Below are positions 1 to 7,113 of a stretch of 64,000 nucleotides of DNA, in pieces. The stretch lies in contig NZ_JAUTWS010000033.1 of assembly GCF_030657435.1 (NCBI RefSeq), positions 1-64,000 of the forward strand. Reading direction: 5' to 3'. Position numbers and translations under genes: made by a program. The notes beneath the pieces are model-generated. The model was not told where the DNA came from. It ran no database searches and saw nothing but the letters and a program-made list of their open reading frames with translations. Within the stretch, counting starts at the first letter, position 1, and each line of letters opens with the position of its first letter. Source of the DNA: Paracraurococcus lichenis. GTDB lineage: Bacteria > Pseudomonadota > Alphaproteobacteria > Acetobacterales > Acetobacteraceae.

Positions 1-995
1 AGCTTGCTCTCGATCATGTCCTGCACCAGCAGGCCGATCGGCTGGAGCATGTTGTTGATCTCGTGCGCGACGCCGCCCATCATGCGGCCGAGCGCCTCCA
101 TTTTCTGCCTCTGTCGCTCGGCGTCCTGCTGAGCCTGTAGTTCGAGCTTCGCTCGCTGCATGGCGGCGTCGGCAGCCTTCAGCACGTCGAAATTCGTTCG
201 CTGGTCGACGTTCGCCAACGCGACCAGTGTTGAGACATGGAACGGGTCGCCATCGATCTCGAAAGGGGCGGCGATCGCTTCCCTGAGTCGGCTGCCAAGG
301 TCGCCGGCGGCGGTTTCGTCAAGCCAGCGGCACAGCACGACGAAGTGCTCGCCTCCGAGGCGCGCGACCAGATTGTCCGGCCCGGCGACAGCGACCAGCC
401 TTCGGGCGATCTCGACCAGCAGGGCGTCTCCCTCGGCGTATCCCTTGGTGTCGTTGACGGCCTTGGTCCCCATGATGTCGAGGAACAGCAGGACGGGCGT
501 CTCTCCCCCTTCCGCCACTGCTTCCGCCAGCCGAATCTCCAGCAAGCTGCGGTTGGGAAGTCCGGTGAGGGTGTCGTAGTGGCGGCGCCAGGTGAGGTCC
601 GCCTTCGTCTCCCGCAACTGCCTTTCCTGCTCCGCCTGCGCGGTCACGTCCTCGATGACCGCGATGAACGAGATCTGGTCGACGCGGTGGACCGTGAGCG
701 AGAGGTCCGCGCGGTGCTTGCCGGCCATCACGGTGTAGCGCTCGTGATCGACGACGATGCCGGAATCGATGGTGGCGTCGTTCAGGCGGCGGGCAAGGTC
801 GGGCGCGACCGGGGCGAGAGCATGGTAGGCGTTGGACAGATCTCCGTCCGGCACGAGTGGCGTCAGGAGCTGCGCCACCTTGGGATTCGCCAGATCCACA
901 AGCCCGTTCATGTGAAACCGCATCAGCCCGACGGGGACAATGTATAAAAAATCGGTCAGCAGCTCCAGGTCGTCAGGCTCTTGCGCGGGATCCAC
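1..995 (-). CDS. PAS-like / degenerate GGDEF / histidine kinase hybrid sensor, C-terminus off the window
   Basis: Read on the minus strand from a GTG at 995, preceded by a strong ribosome site (AGGTGA, 4 bases away) inside the end of the PYP-like gene. No stop occurs before the window edge, so the C-terminus is missing. An N-terminal PAS-like region (about residues 1-130) is followed by a GGDEF fold (about 135-290) and then an H-box (GGVAHEINNMLQPI) opening a HisKA kinase. The GGDEF signature reads GGEHF, and the usual LDxDxFK metal motif reads LDIMGTK, so diguanylate cyclase activity is probably lost and the domain may be sensory. The order suggests a membrane-free sensor kinase acting with the PAS protein just upstream. 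The ATPase domain is presumably beyond position 1. Confidence 0.85.
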   Translation of the reverse strand, partial: MDPAQEPDDLELLTDFLYIVPVGLMRFHMNGLVDLANPKVAQLLTPLVPDGDLSNAYHALAPVAPDLARRLNDATIDSGIVVDHERYTVMAGKHRADLSLTVHRVDQISFIAVIEDVTAQAEQERQLRETKADLTWRRHYDTLTGLPNRSLLEIRLAEAVAEGGETPVLLFLDIMGTKAVNDTKGYAEGDALLVEIARRLVAVAGPDNLVARLGGEHFVVLCRWLDETAAGDLGSRLREAIAAPFEIDGDPFHVSTLVALANVDQRTNFDVLKAADAAMQRAKLELQAQQDAERQRQKMEALGRMMGGVAHEINNMLQPIGLLVQDMIESK

Positions 996-999
996 TTGC

Positions 1000-1373
1000 T
1001 CACCTCCGCTTCACGAGAAGGTACATTCGCTGGGCGTCAGGTCGCTTGAGCGTGCGGAGCCGAACGGGAGTGCTTTTCATGCGAAGGGTGAAGATGTAAT
1101 CGATGGTTGCGTCGATCTCCGCTTCCGTCTCGAAGCGCTCGGCGATCATGAAGTTGTTGGTGCGGGGCGCGACCGAGGAGAACATGTGGCGCCTGATGAC
1201 CCGTTCGGGGGGGGGGGGGGAAGGCGAGCACCCTCGGACTCCGCCTTGTTGTACGCCACTACATTGCTATCCGGCGTCATGCCGATGACACCGAACGGTA
1301 GGCTGTCGAGGGCTTCCGGTAAGGCCGCCTGCAGCCATTCGAACAGGTTATGGTCGCCGAAGGCGGGCAGCAT
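1000..1373 (-). pseudogene. photoactive-yellow-protein-like PAS protein, split by a frameshift at a C14 tract
   Basis: Two minus-strand frames together give one PYP-like PAS domain. The first half (from ATG 1373) carries LPFGVIGMTPDSNVVAYNKAE; the second half (to the stop at 1000) carries FSSVAPRTNN and ends YLLVKRR. These match the order of known PYPs (LAFGAIQLDGDGN, FKDVAPCTDS, WVFVKRV). The frames meet at a run of 14 C (minus strand) at 1207-1220; 12 or 15 C would join them. The residue that is the chromophore-binding Cys in PYP (VAPC) is Arg here, so a light role is doubtful. The next gene starts 5 bases past the stop. Either the gene is phase-variable, or it is decayed, or the tract length is a sequencing error. 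An upstream in-frame ATG at 1433 is an alternative start. Confidence 0.75.
1207..1220. repeat. homopolymer of 14 G (C14 on the coding strand)
   Basis: An uninterrupted 14-base G run lies inside the PYP-like gene exactly where the reading frame breaks. Runs of this length are prone to slipped-strand mispairing, and equally to sequencing error. Confidence 0.95.
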
Positions 1374-1661
1374 GGATACGGGTCCCGTTTGAATTCCCCA
1401 AGCGCTTATGATCGGTCTTATTCGTGTCTGCATCGTGGACCACTTCGCCTCTCAACGGGAATTTGGATATCCCGGGCGTTGTTCGCAGAAGAGGCGCTTC
1501 ATCGAGCCGGCCATAATGCTTTCGGATCCAGCCGAGGGCACGGAACGTCGACGCCGCCGGCCCAACATGGTGGCGCAGTTGCGCCGTGCCGCGCCGTCGG
1601 CGCGGGATCACGCGACCCTCGAAGCGCTCCGGCGCAGGGGTCGCTCCGACGGCTGGCTGCC
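1374..1661. other. intergenic, noticeably lower G+C
   Basis: There is no convincing gene between the STAS-like gene and the PYP-like gene. The stretch from about 1374 to 1520 is clearly less GC-rich than the rest of the window. It could hold the promoter of the PYP-like/kinase pair, but no clear promoter was picked out. Confidence 0.5.
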
Positions 1662-1910
1662 TCAGCCTACGGCGCCGGCAGACGGCAGGCCGACCAGGAA
1701 GTGGGCCAGGAATGGAGTGGTCGGTGCCGCGACGACGGTCGGGCGCATCACCAGCAGCGTCTGCAGCACCGCCGCATGCATGTGGGTGCAGCCGGAGAGG
1801 TCCACCCTGGGACAGGCGGTCGCCCGCAGCCAATCCAGCAGCGTCTCCGCTTCCTCGATCGCGCAATGGGCGTCGAGGATGGCCAGGTCCCCGTTCATGC
1901 TTATCGGCAT
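1662..1910 (-). CDS. small STAS-like protein of the chemosensory cluster
   Basis: An 82-residue protein whose ATG (1908-1910) overlaps the cheA stop (TGATG), so it is translationally coupled to CheA. The visible core, RVDLSGCTHMHAAVLQTLL after a short helical N-terminus, resembles a minimal STAS fold (strand ending DLSG, then helix). It contains no obvious conserved Ser/Thr phosphosite of the anti-sigma antagonist type. Last gene of the operon. Its role is unknown; binding to CheA or another cluster member is inferred only from the coupling. Confidence 0.75.
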   Translation of the reverse strand: MPISMNGDLAILDAHCAIEEAETLLDWLRATACPRVDLSGCTHMHAAVLQTLLVMRPTVVAAPTTPFLAHFLVGLPSAGAVG

Positions 1911-4171
1911 CAGATCAGCTCCGCCACGTCCAGGATCAGCAGCACCCGGCCATCGCCGAGCAGCGTCGTGCCGGCGAAGCCGCGCAGCCCGGCCAGCACG
2001 CCCTCCAGCGGGCGGACGATCGCCTCCATGCGTTCGCGGAAGGCGTCGATGACCAGGCCGACCGTCGCCTGCCCGACCCTGAGCACCAGCACCGGCGCGT
2101 CCTCGATGGCCTGCGATGCCGCCGCCTCGCCGGGCAGGTCCAGCAGGCGTGCCAGCCGCAGCAGGGGAACGATCCGGTCCCGCAGGACGAAGGCCTCGCG
2201 GTCGCGGATGTGATGCACGGCGGAGGCCGGCAACCGCACGCTCTCGACCACCGCGCCCATCGGGATGCCGAAGAGATGCCCGGCGCATTCGATGGTCATG
2301 ATGCGCGCCACCGCCATGCTGAGCGGCACCGTCACCTGCACCGTCGTGCCACGCCCCACCTGGCTGTCCACCGCGACCCAGCCGCCGGCCTTCTCGACGG
2401 CCGAGCGCACCACGTCCATGCCAACCCCGCGACCCGAGAGGTCGGAGATGGTCTCGGCCGTCGAGAAGCCGGGGGCGAAGATCAGCCTCAGCGCCTCCGC
2501 GTCGGGCAGCGCCGCGGCTGCCTCGGCATCCAGCATGCCGCGCTCCACGGCCTTCCGCCGCATCCGATCGGGGTCGATGCCGCGGCCGTCGTCGCCGATG
2601 GTGACGATGATGCTCTCGTTGACCTGCGCGGCCGTCAGCCGCACCGTGCCATGCGGCGGCTTGCCCGCGGCGATCCGCTCCTCCGGCGGCTCCAGGCCGT
2701 GGTCGAGGCTGTTGCGCACCATGTGGATCAGCGGATCCGCCAGCGCCTCGATCATATTCTTGTCGGCCTCGGTCTCCTCGCCCTCCAGCACCAGCTCCAC
2801 CTGCTTGCCGAGCTTGCGGGCGACGTCCCGCACGAGGCGCGGGAAGCGCTGGAAGACATGACTGACCGGCAGCATGCGGATCGCCATGATGGCGGCCTGC
2901 ATGTCCTCCGCCAGCCGGTTGACCACGGCCTGCTGGTCCTTGATGTCGCGGGCCAGCTCGCGCGCGCTCGCGCCGGCCTCCGCCTTCCGGGCCAGGTAGG
3001 AGAGGCTGTTCTTGGCGACGATGAGCTCCCCGATCAGGTTCATCATCGTGTCGATCTTGGCCTGATCGACCCGCAGGGTCGCCGTCCCTGCGGGACGGAC
3101 CTCGACGGCGGGGCGCTCCGGGGCATGGACCGCGCCGCCCGTCTCGGGCGCGGGCGGCGGCCTGATCCGGGACCGTTCGAGCAGCGCTGCCAGCGCCTCG
3201 GTCCGGCCCGCAGCGGCCTCCTCGCTGGCCTTGGCTAGGACCGCCTCGTCCACCCGCTGGCCGCAGTGCCGGGCAATGCGGCGCAGCACCTCCGCGACCG
3301 CCGCAGCGCGCTCCGCGGCGGCATCGGCCTCGGCAGGCTGCCGCAGCAGCGCGAGCTGCGCGTCGAGCACCTCCTGCACCGTCGCGGCATCCGGCGGCAC
3401 GGCGCCCGGCGGCGCATAGGCCGCGATCTCGACATCCTCGCAGTAGCGGAAGAGATGGCGCAGCTCCTCCGGCGGCGCCGTGGACAGCAGCCGGAACGAC
3501 AGGACGCAGTCGAAGGGATCGAAGGTGTCGGCGGAAGGCCAGGCGTCCGGCTGCTGGACCTCCAGGGCGTGCACCTCCGGGACCTGCCGCAGGAGATGCA
3601 GCGGGTCCTCGCCGCGGAAGAAGCAGGCGGGATCGGGGCGATAGGCGACGGCCACCAGATCGCGGTCGGCGGCGCGGGCGGCGGCCTCGGCGGCGGCCCG
3701 CTGCTCCGGCGCGAAGGCCGCGACCCAGCCGCGCATGCCGGCCACGGCGCCGGCATCGACGGCATCGGCCGTGGCCGGCGAGGCGCCGCCGCCGAGCAGG
3801 GCGCGCAGCGCAGCTCCGCGCTCGGCGGCGACCGCGGCCGCATCGGCGGGCAGCGCCTCGCTCGCCTCGTAGGTGGTGAGCCAGGCGCGCGTCTGATCCA
3901 GGGCGCCGAGCAGCAGGTCCGTCATGGTCCCGGTCAGGGTGAGGTGCTGCGCGCGCACCGCATCGAGCAGGTCCTCGGCGGCGTGCACCAACGTCGTCAG
4001 CGGCGCCACCTCGAACAGGCCGGAGGTGCCCTTCAGCGTATGGACGGCGCGGAAGACGGTGTTCACCATCTCCGCGCCGCCATTGCCGCGTTCCATGCGC
4101 AATAGGCCCTCGCTCGCCGTGTCGAGCAGCTCGCGGGCCTCGATAAGGAACTGGTCAAGCAAGGGGTTCAT
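1910..4171 (-). CDS. cheA: chemotaxis histidine kinase CheA
   Basis: 753 residues; the start ATG overlaps the stop of the response-regulator gene (ATGA). Domains: P1/Hpt at 1-120 with phospho-acceptor His44 in AVHTLKGTSG; a P2-like region about 145-260; a second helical linker with His302 in RRIARHCGQ; P3 dimerisation about 366-445; P4 ATPase about 448-617 with the N box (HMVRNSLDHGLE), G1 (GDDGRGID) and G2 (GRGVGMDVV); and a P5 CheW-like regulatory domain 620-752. It autophosphorylates in response to MCP arrays and passes phosphate to the response regulator and CheB. There is no fused receiver, in contrast to many alternative-pathway CheAs. Confidence 0.97.
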   Translation of the reverse strand: MNPLLDQFLIEARELLDTASEGLLRMERGNGGAEMVNTVFRAVHTLKGTSGLFEVAPLTTLVHAAEDLLDAVRAQHLTLTGTMTDLLLGALDQTRAWLTTYEASEALPADAAAVAAERGAALRALLGGGASPATADAVDAGAVAGMRGWVAAFAPEQRAAAEAAARAADRDLVAVAYRPDPACFFRGEDPLHLLRQVPEVHALEVQQPDAWPSADTFDPFDCVLSFRLLSTAPPEELRHLFRYCEDVEIAAYAPPGAVPPDAATVQEVLDAQLALLRQPAEADAAAERAAAVAEVLRRIARHCGQRVDEAVLAKASEEAAAGRTEALAALLERSRIRPPPAPETGGAVHAPERPAVEVRPAGTATLRVDQAKIDTMMNLIGELIVAKNSLSYLARKAEAGASARELARDIKDQQAVVNRLAEDMQAAIMAIRMLPVSHVFQRFPRLVRDVARKLGKQVELVLEGEETEADKNMIEALADPLIHMVRNSLDHGLEPPEERIAAGKPPHGTVRLTAAQVNESIIVTIGDDGRGIDPDRMRRKAVERGMLDAEAAAALPDAEALRLIFAPGFSTAETISDLSGRGVGMDVVRSAVEKAGGWVAVDSQVGRGTTVQVTVPLSMAVARIMTIECAGHLFGIPMGAVVESVRLPASAVHHIRDREAFVLRDRIVPLLRLARLLDLPGEAAASQAIEDAPVLVLRVGQATVGLVIDAFRERMEAIVRPLEGVLAGLRGFAGTTLLGDGRVLLILDVAELI

Positions 4172-4545
4172 GCCGGCTGCATCCCCAGGAGCACGCGGGT
4201 GAAGTTGGTCAGCCGCTCCGGCCGCACCGGCTTCTGCAGGTAGAGATTGGCGCCTGCGGCATAGGCCCGCTCCGCCTGGCCGCCCCCGGCCTCGGTCGTG
4301 ATCATGATGGTCGGGATGGCGCAGAGCGAAGGCTCGCGGCGCAGGGCGCGCAGCGTGCTGTAGCCGTCGAGGACCGGCATGTTCACGTCCAGCAGGATGA
4401 GTTGCGGCGGCCTGACAAGCGCCTTCTCCAGACCCTCGGCCCCGTTCCACGCTTCCTCGACGGCACAGCCCATGCCGCCGAGGATCTGGCGGTAGTAGAG
4501 CCGCACCGTCGCGGCATCATCCACGACGAGGACGGCCGGCCCCAT
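4168..4545 (-). CDS. single-domain CheY-like response regulator
   Basis: 125 residues from the ATG at 4545, which has GAGGAAG about 5 bases upstream; this is favoured over an in-frame ATG 13 codons earlier. A bare receiver domain: acidic pair D9/D10, phospho-acceptor Asp53 (LLDVNMP), Thr83 switch (IMITTE) and Lys105 (YLQKPV). Sits between cheR and cheA, so it is the likely phosphate target of this CheA. The output partner is unknown; no flagellar motor genes are in the window. Confidence 0.93.
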   Translation of the reverse strand: MGPAVLVVDDAATVRLYYRQILGGMGCAVEEAWNGAEGLEKALVRPPQLILLDVNMPVLDGYSTLRALRREPSLCAIPTIMITTEAGGGQAERAYAAGANLYLQKPVRPERLTNFTRVLLGMQPA

Positions 4546-4555
4546 CGCCGCTTCC

Positions 4556-5401
4556 TCAGAACGGACGCTGATAGACGATGGCATCGGGGAACTTCCTGGC
4601 TTCGAACAGGGAGGACATGCGGCTCATCGATTCGGAATGGCCGAGGCAGATGAAGCCGCCGGGACGGAGCGAATCGAACAGGGCTTCCGTCGCCCGCCGG
4701 CGGGATGCCTCATCGAAGTAGATGAGCAGGTTGCGGCAGAAGATCACATCGATATCGCGGTACTGCTGCACATCGGCCACTTCGGTGATGTTGGCGCGGC
4801 GGAATTCGATCGAGCGCCGCAGGTTGGCGATGATCCGCCAGTTGCCGTCCCTGGTCGGCGTGAAGTACCGCCTGACGAGATCCTCCGTCAGGTGCTGCAG
4901 CGAGCGTGCCTCGTAGATGCCGGCGCGGGCCTGTTCCAGGACGCGCGTGTCGATGTCGCTGGCGAGGATCCTGACATCCCAGTGGTCTACCTCCGGCCAG
5001 GACTCGAGCAGGTGGATGGCGATCGAATAGGGCTCCTCGCCCGTCGAGCAGGGCATCGACCAGATCTGCAGCGGATCCCCGCGCCGCCTTCCCTGCACGA
5101 GCTGGGGCAGCAGCGCCTCGCTCAGGCACTGGAACTGGTACTTCTCGCGGTAGAAGTAGGTCTCGTTCACCGTCATCACGTTGATGAGGTTCTGCAATTC
5201 CTCCGCATTCGGGTCGCGGAACCGCAGCAGCATCAGGTAGTCCTCGAAGGACTTCGAGCCTGTCGCGCTCATGCGTTCGGTGAGGCGGCGGTCCACGAAG
5301 TAGCGCTTCGACTCCCCGAAGACGATGCCGGTCTTCTGGTAGAACATCTCCTGGAAGCGCGCGAACTCGCCTGCCTGGACGGCCGGGGCGGACTGGCTCA
5401 T
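4556..5401 (-). CDS. cheR: chemoreceptor methyltransferase CheR
   Basis: 281 residues. The ATG at 5401 overlaps the stop of the HEAT gene (ATGA). The N-terminal helical CheR domain holds FVDRRLTERM and YLMLLRF, followed by the SAM-binding fold with SMPCSTGEEPYSIA, LASDID and DVIFCRNLLIYFD. Methylates glutamates on the MCP hairpin, setting adaptation together with CheB. Length is normal and no TPR tail is present. Confidence 0.96.
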   Translation of the reverse strand: MSQSAPAVQAGEFARFQEMFYQKTGIVFGESKRYFVDRRLTERMSATGSKSFEDYLMLLRFRDPNAEELQNLINVMTVNETYFYREKYQFQCLSEALLPQLVQGRRRGDPLQIWSMPCSTGEEPYSIAIHLLESWPEVDHWDVRILASDIDTRVLEQARAGIYEARSLQHLTEDLVRRYFTPTRDGNWRIIANLRRSIEFRRANITEVADVQQYRDIDVIFCRNLLIYFDEASRRRATEALFDSLRPGGFICLGHSESMSRMSSLFEARKFPDAIVYQRPF

Positions 5402-6030
5402 GCCTTCGGCTCCCCGAGCAGCCGGTCGCGCACCGCCCGCGCGGCGAAGGCCAGGAACGGCTCCGCCGCGAAGCGCCCGGCGAGGCGGTCGAGCGCCGGC
5501 GCGGAGGCCGGGCCGCCGATGCGGTCCAATACCTCGATCGCGGTGGCGCAGACATTCACCTCCGTTTCCTGCTCCAGCCGGGCAATGGTCCAGGCTTCCG
5601 CCTCCGGGCAACGCAGCCCGGCCAGCGCCAGCAGCGCGGCCATGCGCAGGTCCGGATCCGCGGCATCGAGCACGGCGCGCACCGGCGCCGCGGCCGGGGC
5701 GCCGATCTCCTGCAGGGCCGTGAGCGCGGCATTGCGGAGCCAGGCATCCTCGGCGCGCAGCAATCCGAGCATGGCCGCGACAGCATCGGCCGAGGCGATG
5801 TCGGTCAGCGCGGCCAGCAGGGCTTCCTGCACGGGCCGCTTCGTCTCGGCCGACAGCGCCGCGCGCAGGGCGGGCACGGCGGCCGGATGCGCGCCGAGCG
5901 CCTGCGCGGCGGCACGGCGCAGGCCGGGATCGGCCGCCGCAAGGTCGGCGAGCAGCGCCGCCTCGGTGGGCCGGGCCCGCCCGGGCCGGCTTGCCATGCG
6001 CCGTTCGGCGCGTGCCTTCAGGAGCCCCAT
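5398..6030 (-). CDS. HEAT-repeat protein of the chemosensory cluster
   Basis: 210 residues, nearly all alpha-helical, made of HEAT/armadillo-like repeats of about 30 residues (for example LRRAAAQALGAHPAAVPALR, WLRNAALTALQEIG, DLRMAALLALAGL). It overlaps the end of cheB by 13 bases and the start of cheR by 4, so it belongs to the operon. HEAT solenoids bind proteins; HEAT proteins occur in some non-flagellar chemosensory clusters, where they modulate adaptation or output. Which component it binds here is unknown. Confidence 0.88.
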   Translation of the reverse strand: MGLLKARAERRMASRPGRARPTEAALLADLAAADPGLRRAAAQALGAHPAAVPALRAALSAETKRPVQEALLAALTDIASADAVAAMLGLLRAEDAWLRNAALTALQEIGAPAAAPVRAVLDAADPDLRMAALLALAGLRCPEAEAWTIARLEQETEVNVCATAIEVLDRIGGPASAPALDRLAGRFAAEPFLAFAARAVRDRLLGEPKA

Positions 6031-7103
6031 CGCCGAACCTCAGCACCCGTCCATTGCAGCAGCCGCGCCGCGATGCGGTCGCAGTTCATCACCTCGGTCG
6101 CGCCGCCGCGGCGGATCAGCTCGGCGGGCATGCCGAAGACCGCCGCGGTCTCCTCGCTCTCGGCGATGGTGCGGCCGCCGCGCGCGCGCAGCAGGGCCAT
6201 CGCCTCCGCGCCGTCATCGCCCATGCCGGTGAGCTGCACGCCGATGAGCGTGCCCGCCTGCGCCACCCCGAGCGCGCTGTGGACCAGGCGGTTCACGCTC
6301 GGGTGCCAGAGGCTGTCGTCGGCCCGGACCGAGTTCGCGACCAAGCGCCCGAGCCGCCGTTCCACGACGACATCCGCCTCGCCGCGCCCGATATAGACAT
6401 GGCCCGGAGCGAGGGGGACCGGCCCGTTCACCTCGGTGACCGTCACCTCGCAGATGCCGTCGAGGCGCCTGGCGAAGGAGGCGGTGAAGCCCGCGGGCAT
6501 GTGCTGCGCCACGACGATCGCCTGCGGGTAGCTTGCCGGCAGTTCGGGCAGGATCTCCTCGAGCGTGCGCGGCCCACCGGTCGAGACGCCGATGAGGGTC
6601 AGGCCGAGAGCGCCGCGCGCCATCGCCTTCGCCGCCGCCGCGGCGCGCCGCTGCTCGGCGGCGGCCCGCTCGGCCCGCAGCGTGTCGCGCAGCCGGAGGG
6701 CACGGCGCGGCCGCGCCCGGGCCGCGGCCCGCAGCTTGGCCAGCAACTCGTCCCGCATCCGGTCCAGGCCGACCGACACCGTGCCGTCCGGCTTGGCCAT
6801 CACGTCCACCGCGCCGAGCGCCAGCGCGCGGACCGCCGCGTCCGAGCCCTGCTCCGTGATGGAGGAGACCATCAGCACCGGCCGCGGGGAGTCCCGCATG
6901 ATGTGGCCGAGGCAAGTGAGGCCGTCCATCTCCGGCATGTTGACGTCGAGCGTGACGACCTGGGGCTGGAAGGCGGCGATCTGCTCCAGCGCTTCGACGC
7001 CATTGCGGGCGAGGGCGACCTCGATGTCGCCCTCGGCCTCCAGCATCCGTCGGAGCTGGCGGCGCATCAGCGCCGAATCCTCGACGATCAGGACCTTCAG
7101 CAT
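6018..7103 (-). CDS. cheB: chemotaxis response regulator and methylesterase CheB
   Basis: 361 residues. Receiver domain 1-120 with phospho-acceptor Asp53 (TLDVNMPEMDG), an Ala/Arg-rich linker 121-165, then the methylesterase domain. The catalytic triad is visible as Ser174 (IGVSTGGP), His201 (QHMPAGF) and Asp296 (TGMGDDGA). Demethylates or deamidates MCP glutamates when phosphorylated by CheA. The start is an ATG 10 bases from the end of the CheW gene. Confidence 0.97.
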   Translation of the reverse strand: MLKVLIVEDSALMRRQLRRMLEAEGDIEVALARNGVEALEQIAAFQPQVVTLDVNMPEMDGLTCLGHIMRDSPRPVLMVSSITEQGSDAAVRALALGAVDVMAKPDGTVSVGLDRMRDELLAKLRAAARARPRRALRLRDTLRAERAAAEQRRAAAAAKAMARGALGLTLIGVSTGGPRTLEEILPELPASYPQAIVVAQHMPAGFTASFARRLDGICEVTVTEVNGPVPLAPGHVYIGRGEADVVVERRLGRLVANSVRADDSLWHPSVNRLVHSALGVAQAGTLIGVQLTGMGDDGAEAMALLRARGGRTIAESEETAAVFGMPAELIRRGGATEVMNCDRIAARLLQWTGAEVRRWGS

Positions 7104-7113
7104 GGTTGCCGGT

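Noticed and set aside
1000..1373. A working blue-light photoreceptor
   Set aside because: The chromophore-binding cysteine is replaced by Arg and the frame is broken, so a light role is not supported.
1348..1866. A 172-residue minus-strand frame spanning the STAS and PYP-like genes
   Set aside because: Out of frame with both and Arg-rich; the STAS gene is supported by coupling to cheA.
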